The notes under the pieces: generated by a model
The model's database searches: none
What the model saw: only the letters and a program-made list of their open reading frames with translations
What the model was told of the DNA's origin: nothing
Shown here: positions 47,874-57,530 of the stretch, piece after piece
Numbering within the stretch: position 1 is the stretch's first letter
Layout: every line of letters starts with the position of its first letter
Source of the DNA: Symbiodinium natans
Taxonomy: Eukaryota; Sar; Dinophyceae; Suessiales; Symbiodiniaceae
Direction of reading: 5' to 3'
NCBI GenBank assembly: GCA_905221605.1
Contig: CAJNDS010002098.1
Span: forward strand, 419,374-483,373
DNA: 64,000 nucleotides
Program-made: the position numbers and the translations under genes

Positions 47874-48026
47874 CAAGCCCCAGAAGTCGGTCCTCCGCCT
47901 CAAGCAGCCTTCTGCGCACTAGAAGCACCGGGGCCTGGCCAAAAAAGTCCACGCTGCTCGGGACACACGGGTAGGCTTCGAGCGTCGAGTGACATCGACA
48001 TCCTTCACCCACCTTAAAATCAACCG

Positions 48027-48788
48027 TTACGTTGCTGTTTTAGACTCTTTAGACGTCTTCTTCGCCGCGTCCGAGTCCCATTTTTCGCGGAGCTCGATGG
48101 CACAGGGTTTGGGGTTTCGGTTGTTGCAGGGCGTATAAAGGACGCAGGGCTCTGACTCCAAGGGTTTCATGAAGCTTCCCTAAACCCTAAACCCTAGACC
48201 CGAAACCCTCAACCCTCAAGTTTGGGGGGCATTTTGGCCTCCACCGCCGGCTCTGGTGGGGGCCCCATGGGCGGATGGTGCATCCTTGAGTAGAGGAAGG
48301 GGTGAGGAGTGTGAACAGGAGTTCGGGCGGCTGCTGAGGTCTCAGGGTTCTCAAGGTTTTGCTGAGATTGTCGGTGACCTGTCGGATTTGAGGTTTAGGA
48401 TGTTTGGAGGTGGGTTGGAGCTTCATTTTGGCCTCAGAGGATCGCTGTGTGCTCAGGATGTTTGAATGTCGGCACCAAGGCCATCACGAACCCACTTATC
48501 ATTCTGCGCGTGGTTTGCGGTTCTCGGATTTGCAGGTACCCCCCTAGCACGCCGTCAGCTCCCCCAAGTCCTAAATCTCTAGCCCTGCCAGCCGCAGGCC
48601 ATTCACCAGCCGGAGCCTCTATGCAACAAATCCCGAATGCCGACAGCCGACACTTGCAAAAAGCTCGGTTCTAACCCTGGCCTCTTACGCCCAGGAGACG
48701 CAGCGTATGCAAACCCATCGCTTTGCCCGAGTGGCAGGTGCGGTGGGGGAGGCCCGTACGGATGCGGCATCATCGGGGGCCGCCCATC
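48027..48788 (-). CDS. Candidate proline-rich micro-exon gene (3' part)
   Basis: Three minus-strand pieces read alike. The first starts at 48788 after GAG|G (DGRPPMMPHPYGPPPPHL). The second is 48284-48239, after CAAG|G and before a GC donor (MHHPPMGPPPEPAVE). The third is a terminal exon ending in TAA at 48027 (ELREKWDSDAAKKTSKESKT). The Pro/Met-rich style recalls splicing-factor tails, but no diagnostic domain is visible. The first exon may extend upstream to about 48855 with an acidic stretch (QDSDEEEQAQ). It resembles the RPPFE gene at 15.4-7.3 kb in composition and may be related. Intervening sequence is unassigned. No start exon was found; a small exon-like piece near 50.2 kb (IVERSKGKGKGK, AG acceptor, GC donor) could belong to it. 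Confidence 0.33.
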
Positions 48789-48927
48789 CTCGGGTAGAGG
48801 CTTCAGGTTTCGGGCGCACTGTGCCTGCTCTTCCTCATCCGAATCTTGAACCTGGTGAATGCTGCATGATTGTTTTTGCATGTGGTGCCTTTTGGCACGT
48901 CCCTCCGTCTCTGTCCGTGTCTGCCTC

Positions 48928-49098
48928 TCTCTCTCTCTCTCTCTCTCTCTCCTTCTCTCTCTGTGATTCTCTGTCCATTCGTCTGTTTGTGTCGGTGTCT
49001 GCGTCTCTGTCTCTGCATCCGTCTGCATCTCTGTCTGCGTGTCTCTGTGCACGTTTTGTGTGTGCATCTGTGCGTCTGTGTGTTTGTGTTAAGCCCTG
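48928..49098 (+). repeat. (CT)n / (TCTGTG)n simple repeat
   Basis: CT dinucleotides followed by CTGTCTCTGCGTCTG-like units. It produces false Ser/Leu-rich (plus) and Arg/Glu-rich (minus) ORFs. Confidence 0.9.
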
Positions 49099-49496
49099 GG
49101 CCTGGGAATCGTGTTGAAGCTTCCAGGGCCCGTCTGCTTAACTTAACTAGCCAGCGGTCAGAAAGCATAAGCCGAACCCAAGCATGAATGAGGCTCAAAG
49201 GCTTGGATCTTGGCCCTGAATGCTTTAGGACACCCCCACCCCACCAGTAACCCAAAACCCTCACGCAATCCCTCTATACCCCAAAACCCAAACACCCTAA
49301 ACCTGAACCCCTAAACCCCAAAACCCTAAATTCTAAAACCCGAAATCCTAAATCCCCCCCTCCCCCCACAGAGAGAACGGGGGTAGCGACGCTGCACCAC
49401 GTAAAAGCGAGCTGGGGCTGCTGCGAAATAATGCGGGGGCGGCATCCAGGGCCAACCCTGCCAAAGTCTCACGGTTTTGGGGTTTAGGGTGAAGAA

Positions 49497-49670
49497 GGGT
49501 TTAGGGTTTAGGGTTTAGGGCTTAGGGCTTAGGGCTTAGGGCTTAGGGCTTAGGGCTTAGGGCTTAGGGCTTAGGGCTTAGGGCTTAGGGCTTAGGGCTT
49601 AGGGCTTAAGGCTTAGGGCTTAGGGCTTAGGGCTTAGGGCTTAGGGCTTAGGAATGTTTAGGTTTAGGGT
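49497..49670 (+). repeat. (TTAGGGC)n variant array
   Basis: About 20 copies of TTAGGGC, bounded on both sides by TTTAGGG units; another locally homogenised variant. Confidence 0.95.
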
Positions 49671-51005
49671 TTAGGGTTTAGGATACATTCGGCTTCACGC
49701 AGTCTGCTGGGCTTGTGCCTGTCCCCCATCTTGAGTCTAGACGCTCTACGCACGACCATGCTCATGCATCCTCCTCACACACGAAAGAAACCCACAAATG
49801 ATTTCCTGAAAATCACACATGACTTCCTGAAAATCCGTGACTTTGATCCGCAGGCCGAAAGCTACATGCCCCGAAGCCATCTCAGCCCATCAATCGGCAT
49901 CGGGTTGGGGACTCCGGGCAGCTCACACACAGCTGTTCACTCAACGTAGTGCCACATGGCGTGCTAGGCTAGACTGCCATGCCTCAGGCCGCGGGGGCCA
50001 TAAGATGCAAACAGCAAACCGTTAACTCTGACCGCCTCGACCTCAGGGGAAGCCCTGGCTAGATCTCCCAAAGCTCGTGCTCGGGTATTGCGGACTTCGT
50101 GGGGCACACAGGGGCTAAGGACCCGGATCCGACCCTATGACTCTATGGCGCTCCCCCTAGATAGCAGATTGCTGCGAGCTCTTCCGGCCTTGCCCTTTCC
50201 TTTGCCCTTGCTACGCTCCACGATCTGCGCCGGAAGCAGGATCGTATGGGACGATGGTGGGGCCGAGGACTTCAAGATGCTCAAAGCCGGAGTGTTCCGA
50301 TTCAGGATTCGGGTTGTGCTGGTTAGGTGGCTCATGCAAGAAGGGGGGGTAGCTCTCTAGAGTGGGACCTCCTTCTCTCATCCAGACATTCATGTGTGTC
50401 TTCACTTTGATTTCATGTGTTCCACACATCGAGCACTTCCATGACCACACTTGCCTTTCAGCCCTCAGTGCGGTTGCAAAAGCTGCACGACCAGCAAGCC
50501 ACAGCACCCTATCCCCGAAAGCCCTAAGGACCAACCCACTGCTTGATTGGGAGAGCCATCTTCAACAGACCTGCCCGTAAACCATGTCGATTCTGTTTGG
50601 TTAACTATGGCATAGTTCAGGAAATGCCCCCCAGTTTTAGGGCTTCTGACCAGAATGAGAAGATAGACGCAAGAAGTAAGCAGACCCGGCTCGAGGCATG
50701 GGTGTTTTTAGGCCTCGAATGATCAAGTTTAGGCCAAACGCTTACATTTTCGGTAGGCTGATGAAGCAAAAGCCCCGAATGCACCCGAGCTAATTCAGAA
50801 CAAACACCACTCCATAAACCTCCAAGCTGCTCCCAAATCCACCCTAAACCCTGAACCCTAAACCCTAAACCCTAGAATGTCCACTTGGCACCGGTAGGGA
50901 AGACGGGCCTCCCGGTGGATCTCGCCAAGCTGCTTCCCCCAAACCTGCCGGCTCAGAAGGGCTTTGGGGTTGCGGGGGCAGGTTCGGGGTTTGGGGTTTA
51001 GGGTT

Positions 51006-51010
51006 TAGGG
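51006..51010. repeat. Target-site duplication TAGGG (left)
   Basis: Five bases TAGGG end a GGGTTTAGGG tract immediately before the 5' LTR. The same five follow the 3' LTR. A 5-bp duplication is standard for Copia integrases. Confidence 0.85.
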
Positions 51011-51221
51011 TGCGGAGCTGCAGCTGGTATTGTAGAAAGGAGTTAGTGTTGGGAGGTGAAGGGGTCAATGTACCCGGCACAAATTTTTGGCTCAAGAACT
51101 TGGGCAATGCGCCCTGAGGAAAAGTGTCTTTCTGGGTTTGGTGTTGGTCGGTCCAGGGGATCAAGGGCTTCTGTTGGGGTTGACTGTTTTGTTCCCTGTC
51201 CTCCTTCGGTTGCCCCCCGTA
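51011..51221 (+). repeat. 5' LTR of the Copia element
   Basis: 211 bp, base-for-base the same by eye as 60689-60899 and offset by exactly 9678 bp with no indel. It starts TGCGG and ends CCCGTA, so the terminal dinucleotides are TG...TA rather than the usual TG...CA. It should hold the promoter and RNA start; no clear TATA box is visible. Confidence 0.95.
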
Positions 51222-51233
51222 GGTTATGAGCCC
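51222..51233 (+). promoter_or_regulatory. Primer-binding site for a half initiator tRNA-Met
   Basis: GGTTATGAGCCC follows the 5' LTR with no gap. It is the reverse complement of the conserved anticodon arm of eukaryotic initiator tRNA-Met (GGGCUCAUAACC, about nt 29-40), not of a tRNA 3' end. Drosophila copia and yeast Ty5 use such a cleaved 5' half-tRNA primer. Confidence 0.8.
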
Positions 51234-51283
51234 AAATTAGGCTTCCTGCGGAATAGGTAAAGATTTTTCGTTTGTTTAACGCC

Positions 51284-51871
51284 ATGGACATGATGCGGCG
51301 TCGCTCTGAGCCTGGACTGTCGCCAACGGCCAATGAAGCCGAAGGAAATCGTGGTGATGGGGGTGAAGATCGACAACAAATGGTACAAGCGCTGACAGAT
51401 GGTAGGGAGGTTGCAATGATACAACCAACGTCTCAGGTGGAAAATGAAGTGGTTCCGGTTCCAGCAGCAAATCCTTTCTGGAGCGAGCGGGCTCAAGAAG
51501 AAATGAGACTGAGGCAATCAAGGCCGGCAAGTCTTCCTGCGAGCGGAGGGGATAGAAGTGGTGAAGGTACGAGGAGGCCGCCTTCGCTGCAAGATCTTTT
51601 GGGTCAGGAACCTGCACCTGTTGAAAAACCGTCGTCAGGCTTAATGGGCCAGATGGAACGAGGTACTATTGGTGGAGCGCAAGCCGACGAAGAGCTCATT
51701 CCTGATGTTGGTGGTGAAGAACAAAGTGAAGATATGGCGGTGGTAAAGCGTGCGCTGAAAGAGTTGCTTGTGCAAACAAAGGAGCTGGGGAACAGGTTGC
51801 ATCGGGTGGAGGAGAAAAGCTATACCTCTGCTGCATCTGGGTCAGCTTCAAGGGCACGGAGTTCAATCTCT
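51284..51871 (+). CDS. Gag N-terminal part (5' of inversion 1)
   Basis: Begins at ATG 51284 in a good context (GCCATGG), 62 bp after the LTR. The low-complexity polar N-terminus (MDMMRRRSEPGL...) is followed by a probable coiled coil (VKRALKELLVQTKELGNRLH). The frame runs to the inversion breakpoint after ...SRARSSIS; the codons that follow up to a stop at 51943 are antisense to the inverted segment and not genuine. Upstream in-frame sequence without ATG was not used. Confidence 0.75.
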
Positions 51872-52838
51872 CCGGAATCGCCTGTAGCAGCAAAGACACC
51901 GCTCTCTGCTCCAACAAAACATGCACAGTTTGAACCACTTTGAGCCCTTCCAGCTCAGCCTTGATGCCCAACCTTTCCAGTGGAGAAACACTCAACCATT
52001 TGGCATACGCTTGATATGCCTTTGAGTAGACGCATTGCCACCACACTCTTCCTGTATCTGTCAGCGAAGACAACATTGGTTCGATCATTGCGATCCAATC
52101 ACCCAGTGCCGTCGGATTGCTTGGTGTGTAGTCTGCCAAAGTTGGAAGGCTCATCACATGCTTCCCAAGAGCCTCCGGACGTTCGGTTCCAGAACTATCA
52201 CCAATGATTGGCATACCACGTGGCACCACTGCTCCAGGAGGTAAACTGACCCTACCACCAGGCCCTTGAGGTAGTCCATGTCCTATACCAGGCGTAACAG
52301 CTGTGAGCGGAACCTTTTCTAATTCCAACTTCCCAGCGACCATTTTCCACCGATACGGAACATCATCCACCATTGTATATCCACCCGATCCTGCTGGGTT
52401 CTCTTGCGTTGCAGTTTCCCGAGCTGAAACAAAACCGGGCTGGTTCCCCACAGGTGCGGCAGAACCATCAACACCTGACGGCACGGAAGTAATCGGAACA
52501 TGTGTTAAACCAGGTGGTCCACTTGCATATCCACCACTTGCAGGACCTCCCGTGGGGTAATTCAATGGAGGCAATCTGGAGGGTTTCTTCCCTTCAGCTA
52601 TATGCATCATCGGCACTTCTTTTTCATCCTCCACTTGAACATCCCCCTTCCTGGACCCAGGCAAGGATTGAAGATCACAACCCTTTGGCAGGTCGTAGCC
52701 CTCAATAGGCAGCCATGTCCCATCCGGCAACACAGTCCAAAAACCACCCATACCATCCGTGTAGAAAACTTGTCCTGGCAGGTACTGCTTCTCTGGAGTC
52801 ATTCCTAGAGGATATGCAGTGTTTGCGTCCACCACTCC
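51872..52838 (-). CDS. Gag central part, inverted segment 1
   Basis: This 967-bp piece reads in one open frame on the minus strand, from ...GVVDANTAYPLGM to ...SLLLQAIPE. It holds a Pro/Gly-rich linker and a gag-core-like helical region (LADYTPSNPTALGDW, EPMLSSL, VWWQCVYSKAYQAY, LEQRAVSLLLQAIPE). Flanking plus-strand gag ends exactly where this begins and resumes where it ends: QAIPE joins to R-TEIVSTRML on the plus strand. The sum of the breakpoint coordinates fits the frame shared by both flanks. A 4-bp inverted repeat CTCT/AGAG lies at the junctions. In this orientation the segment cannot be translated with the rest. Confidence 0.8.
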
Positions 52839-55183
52839 AGAGGACCGAGATCGTTTCCACTCGAATGTTGGGGTCAGTGATGATATTTTACAAATTGCTG
52901 ACGGTCTACCAACCAGGTGGAGCAAATGAGCGCAGCACAATGTTGAACTTCTTGGTGCAACCATCTCCAGCAACCTCGATCTCAGAGGCCATAAAGGGAG
53001 TGCGTCAATGGGCGCAATGGCGTTCCCGATTAAGGGAGTTGAGAGCGGCCGAGCCGGACGCTACCTTGCTTATCAAGGGATTGGATGGTTTATCATCCGC
53101 GTTGCTGGCGAAACACCCTACGGTTCATTTCAGAGTGGCATCCTTTCGGGAGAAATTGGGGGTGGACTACTCGCCGACCTCTGAAACTGCGACAAAACTA
53201 GCTGAAATGTTACAAGCAGAGTTTGAACTGCGATTGCATAGTGCTGGTGAACAAGAGGTGAAGCAGGACTCGGACGCCAAGAAAAGGGCCAGGTTAAACA
53301 AGGCCCAAAAGGGAACTGGTGACGAGACGGAGGAGGGTGACAAAGGCAAAGGGAAAGGAAAAAGGTACAGCGGAGATGGTGAACGTCCTTTCTGTTGGAT
53401 ATATGGGAAGACCGATGCAGGTTGCAAGTTCGGATCCCGCTGCAAATTTCGCCATGACAAAGACTCCCTTGAGCGAGGAAGATGTTTTGAATGTGGGGCC
53501 GTTGGCCATCTGCAGCCGCAATGTCCAAATAAGGATGGTGCAAGTTCCAATGTGGACTCAAACCCTGAGAGGAGTAGATCTAAAGGGAATTCTCCCAAGG
53601 GGGGAAAAGGCGGCAAAGGTGCGAAATGGGGAAATGCCAAAAAGGCAGAGGTAGCTGAAGGGGGAGATGAGACGGCTAATGCGGGATTGGATAAAGGTTC
53701 TGCAAGTCCCTCATCACCATCAACACCCAATCAGGTCCTTGCTGAAGCGTTGGAAGTGCTGAAATCTATGAAGCTGTCATCAGCACAGTCAGCATCAAGC
53801 GGGGATCCCAGTGTTCGAATGTTATGTGGCTCTGGGTTGTTTCAGCAGGAAGGGAGAGTGGCGTTGGTGGATACAGCTGCTACGCATCTTGCGCGGACGC
53901 TTTTTCCATGGGAATGTTTACCCGACACTACTGTTATGGTGCAAAGCGCGCTTGGTGGTGTGACAATGAGGATTACAGAGAAAGGGACGTTGATTAGGGA
54001 AGACAATGGGCCCCTGATTATCCCTCTCTGGTTGATTTTGGAGTTTGGGGCGAACCTCACTGTGATCAATGGGATGTGTCACGTGGGTGCAAAATCTTCG
54101 CTGGACCAGCTCTTGTGGTTTGAACATGGCTGTTTGGTTATGGATTACAAAACAGCTGAAAAAATGGTTTTGCATGCTGAAAGGCAGCGTGCGTCTTGGT
54201 CCCATTCTCAATGGAGGAATGGAAGGGCGGACTGTGGAGTCGGTTCGTCGGATGCCACGTTGTTGCCGAAGCAGGGAGAAGGCCGAGGAGTATGCGTTCT
54301 ACATGTGGCCAGGGTTTCTGACACCAATGAGTGTTCGGGAATGGGCATGTTGGACTCGGGAGCATCACATCCTCTCAGATCACTTCGTCCTGGAGAACAG
54401 CTTCCGCAGCAAAAGGTGTTGGTGTCTTTAGCTGTTGGATCTCGGGAGATGTGTATAACCCCAGGTGGGACCCTGGTAACTCCTGAAATGGTAGATCCAC
54501 TAGTGCCAATTGGCAAAGCGAGCGCCTTGGTTGGTCTCAGAGTTCAGTGGCGTGGTGGCAAGTGCACAGCCTCACATCCTGTTCTGGGGGAACTTCGCGT
54601 TCGTGATCTGAATGGGTGCCCTTGTTTAGAAAAGGAGGCGGCGCTTCAGATCATTGATGAAATGGATTGGTGTTCACCAAAGCAAGCATTGAAGGTGGCA
54701 CGTATGGTTCAAGGGTGTCCGAATACGGACAACGAGGTGGCTGTAAAAACGTCGTTGCAAAGCGCAGCGCGGACAGCGTCAGCGAATGAGGAGGAGTTCG
54801 TCCAGGCATGCTGGAGATTTCTTCGGTGGTATTATGGGGATATACCAGAAAATATGCTGATGGAGCTGTTGCCACGTGGAGATATTGCGGCGTTGCCTTT
54901 CAACCGTCATAAAAGGAGACGGCTGGCACGAGCAAAAAGGGTGGTGGTACACCTATTTTCGGGAAAACAAAAATGGCATTTTCCCAGTCGGGATGTGGAG
55001 GTACTGGAGCTGGATTTGACAAAAGGCGGTGACCTACATAATTCGAGCGTCTGGAAGTATCTTCTGCATCTGGCGGCTGAAGGAAAGGTGGTTGCTGTGG
55101 TTGGAGGACCTCCATGCAGGACAGTGTCAAGGTTGAGAGGTGAAGACGGTGGTCCACCTGTATTACGCCGGCGCTGTGCCTGA
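52839..55183 (+). CDS. Gag C-terminus, protease and N-half of methyltransferase-like domain
   Basis: The frame continues gag (TEIVSTRML, VYQPGGANERSTMLN). A CCCH finger follows (C-x9-C-x5-C-x3-H, about 53.39-53.46 kb), then a CCHC knuckle (C-x2-C-x4-H-x4-C, 53482-53526), a basic Gly/Lys-rich linker, and two aspartic-protease-like modules: DTAATH (codon at 53870) and DSGASH (53353+1000, i.e. 54353). The last ~80 codons resemble the start of a C5-cytosine methyltransferase: motif I-like VVVHLFSG, an acidic VLELDLTKGGDL, and GGPPCRTVS, which matches catalytic motif IV (PPC). The frame stops at TGA 55181-55183; the same protein continues one base later. The first codons at 52715-52838 belong to the antisense of inversion 1 and should be ignored. 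Confidence 0.85.
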
Positions 55184-55184
55184 A

Positions 55185-57530
55185 CGGTTGGGAGTAAAAA
55201 GTCTTCCTTGGCCACATCAAGAATTAGCTCAAAAGGATGGTGTTTTACTTCTGAAGATGCTTTTCCTATATGACGTGGCGGTGCATTCAAGGTGTGGAAC
55301 TGCTGAAGTCATCAATGGAAGTTCTGTCTTCTTTGGCATGGAAAGCCCTGGGGACCCTGAACTCATAGGGAAAGATTTCTCTCAGAACGGCAAGACGGTC
55401 TTGAGTGCTGAGGATCTGGTGGATGGTTCTCAGGAAGGGCTCTCGAGTCCTACCTTCTGGAGTTGGCCGGAGGTGAAAAACTTTTGTGAGCGTTATGGAA
55501 TGCACGCTGCACATTTTGATCAAGGAGCATTGGGACATGCTCTGGTGAAACCTACGACTTTCCTGGTGTCTGATATGGAACTATGGGAATCGTTGGAACA
55601 GGTTCGCGTGGTTGTTCCGTGGTCAGCAACATTCGCTTCTACCCTGGAAGAGCGTATTGGACAATCCTCCATATGGGCGCGATGGGCGTTTGGATTGGTT
55701 AAAAGAATACGTCACAGGTTGGCACAATGGTTGCATGAGAGCGATGCTGAACGGGAAGCTATGGTGTTAAAAAAGGAAGAACGAGAAGGGACGTTACGGA
55801 GGTTGACAGCTGAGGAGCGAGCTTTCCGTGACCATTGCCTAAGGGGGCATATTCCTTTCAGACGTGATTGTCAAATCTGTGTGTCTGCCGCTGGAAAGGA
55901 GCGTCGCCATTTGAGGCGCAAACATGGGGATGCCTACACTTTATCATTGGACTTGGCGGGTCCATACAAGTGTTCAAAGGATGCTCACCAGCAGAAGCCA
56001 CGACACGCTGTTATTGGTGTGTATCAGTTTCCAATGTTGGATCCCAATGTGGGTCGCCCTCCAGAAAAGGAGGAAGATGCGGATGAGGTGGAAGATCAGG
56101 TGGCAGATGAAGGTGCTGGTGTCGGAGAATGGTTAGGCGACGCAGTCGCTAACTTCGAGGAGGAAGACTCTGCGCCGGTGGAACCTGCGCCAGTTCTGGA
56201 GGCAGAGGTGTTGGAAATCCAAGCTTCTGAAAAATCCTGGAAGGAACTGAAGGACCACTTGACCCAACCTGTCCGTATGATCAACTTCGTTATGGTGGAG
56301 CCGATTGTGGACAAGCAGCAAACAACTGTTTTGTCGGCAGTTCAAAGAATGATGGTGCGCTTGCAGAGACATGGGTATCCGGTGTTGAGAATCCACTCAG
56401 ATCGAGCGGGGGAGTTTGTCAATGCACGCTTCCGGTCCTTTTGTGAAACTCGTCTGATATATAGGACCACTGGTGATCCTGGAGTCCCGCAAACAAATGG
56501 GCGCGCTGAAGCATGTGTGGGTTTATTCAAACGTGGTGTCAGGTCGCTCTTAAAGGAGGCGCGACTCGGGCCGGCGTACTGGGCACTGGCTGCTCGCCAT
56601 TGGTCAATGTTACGGTGGCAAAAAGCTGAAAGGGAGTTGGGGTTAAATCCTAAAGCATTGCTTCCCTTTGGTGCTCAGATTCAAGTCAAACGTCGTCCGT
56701 GGGAGTTGCTGGGTCCGGATGGAACAAAGAAAGGTCGGCAATGGGTCGATCGTACGCAGCCCGCGCTTCTTTTGGGTCCATGCGATGACCTACCTGGTGG
56801 TTATTGGGTGGAAGCTCAAGGGACTGCAAAAGATCCGGATGAACTGGTGTTATTTCCCTGCACTACGATTTTTTCCAATATAAAGGAACCGCCTGAATTG
56901 GAGCTGGAAGGGGTGGTAGAAGAACAGGAGCCTTCTCCTCCAGAGCATCGTCTCAAGGGGAAAAAACCGGCGCTTCGGTTCGCTGATGAGGAAGGTCCTC
57001 CTTTGCCTCCGCCTCGCGATCCTCCAGTTCGCCATCGGTTAAAGGAAAAAAGCCCGGCCTCTTCACTGCGTGGTCATGTGGGCTCCTTGCGCTTGCTTCG
57101 CAAGCGGGGGGAGAGTCCGCCCTTAGAAATTTTCGAAGATGACATGCAGGGTCTGGGGGAGCTGGAAGATAATGCAGATGTTGAGGACAATGTTCCTGGT
57201 GATGAGTATTGGCCGACTTGCTGTTCTCCTCGTGAAAATGCTTATTTGGTCTGCAAAAGTGAGACTGCTGAGGATGGAACACAGTTGGAAAAAGAAGAGC
57301 AAAAAGCCAAGTCAATGTATGAAAGGTCTATGTATGATTACGTGGACTGTGAGGAGCTTTTGGAAGGGATTGTATACCCAAAGAGGGTGAATCGAAGAGG
57401 TGGTATCAACAATTGGTGCACAAGTACGCGAGCTCTGGTGTTGGGCCACTATACTCATGGCGGAGTGTGTGGTATTACAAAAGAGACTCATCGAAGGCCA
57501 TGGCTATGTCGTTATTTGGCATCATTCGTG
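55185..57530 (+). CDS. Methyltransferase-like C-half and integrase
   Basis: The +1 frame picks up as ERLGVKSLPW. The first ~140 codons complete the methyltransferase-like module (FFGMESPGDP near motif VI; FDQGALGHALVKPTT, like the QG...RKPTT block of phage-type methylases). Then comes an integrase: an HHCC-type zinc region (HCLRGHIPFRRDCQIC) and a catalytic core with D at 55950, D at 56400 (HSDRAGEF) and E at 56508 (NGRAEACVGLFKRG). The last two are 35 residues apart, the DD35E pattern. An acidic insert separates the first D from the second. The C-terminal part is basic and proline-rich and ends YTHGGVCGITKETHRRPW...RYLASFV at the second inversion. The frame up to 57560 beyond the breakpoint is antisense. 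Confidence 0.88.

Larger units (their letters stand above)
34205..48026. other. Gene-poor, repeat-rich stretch with unassigned exon-like readings
   Basis: No gene could be named here. Besides the repeats listed separately, minus-strand readings with natural composition but no splice or family support lie at 34.92-34.74 kb (MQKLCHLNLMEWRMSKQD), 38.28-38.16 kb (SVSTAEFRFKMFSC), 40.15-39.80 kb (LGLLELAENLPVSLVFNS), 40.74-40.56 kb (FTFNEHLFVISIDRESGTL), 46.55-46.17 kb and 46.87-46.51 kb. Plus-strand ones lie at 37.39-37.48, 42.70-42.95 and 45.23-45.40 kb. Open frames of this length are expected by chance in 64 kb, so none is called a gene. Confidence 0.5.
48789..51005. other. Unassigned stretch left of the retrotransposon
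   Basis: Holds the CT-rich simple repeat, the TTAGGGC array, scattered CCCTAAA units and a TTTAGGG tract that became the retrotransposon target. Minus-strand readings near 50.45 kb (WKCSMCGTHEIKVKTHM) and 50.2 kb (IVERSKGKGKGK) are exon-like but unproven. Confidence 0.5.

Noticed and set aside
48603-49264. Long Arg/Glu-rich minus-strand ORFs over the CT repeat
   Set aside because: Simple-repeat artefact above about 48860; only the Pro-rich part below that was kept as a candidate exon.
52715-52838. Methionine-started N-terminus of the long plus-strand ORF ending at 55183
   Set aside because: These codons are the antisense of inverted segment 1, whose minus-strand reading has the gag sequence; real coding starts at the breakpoint.
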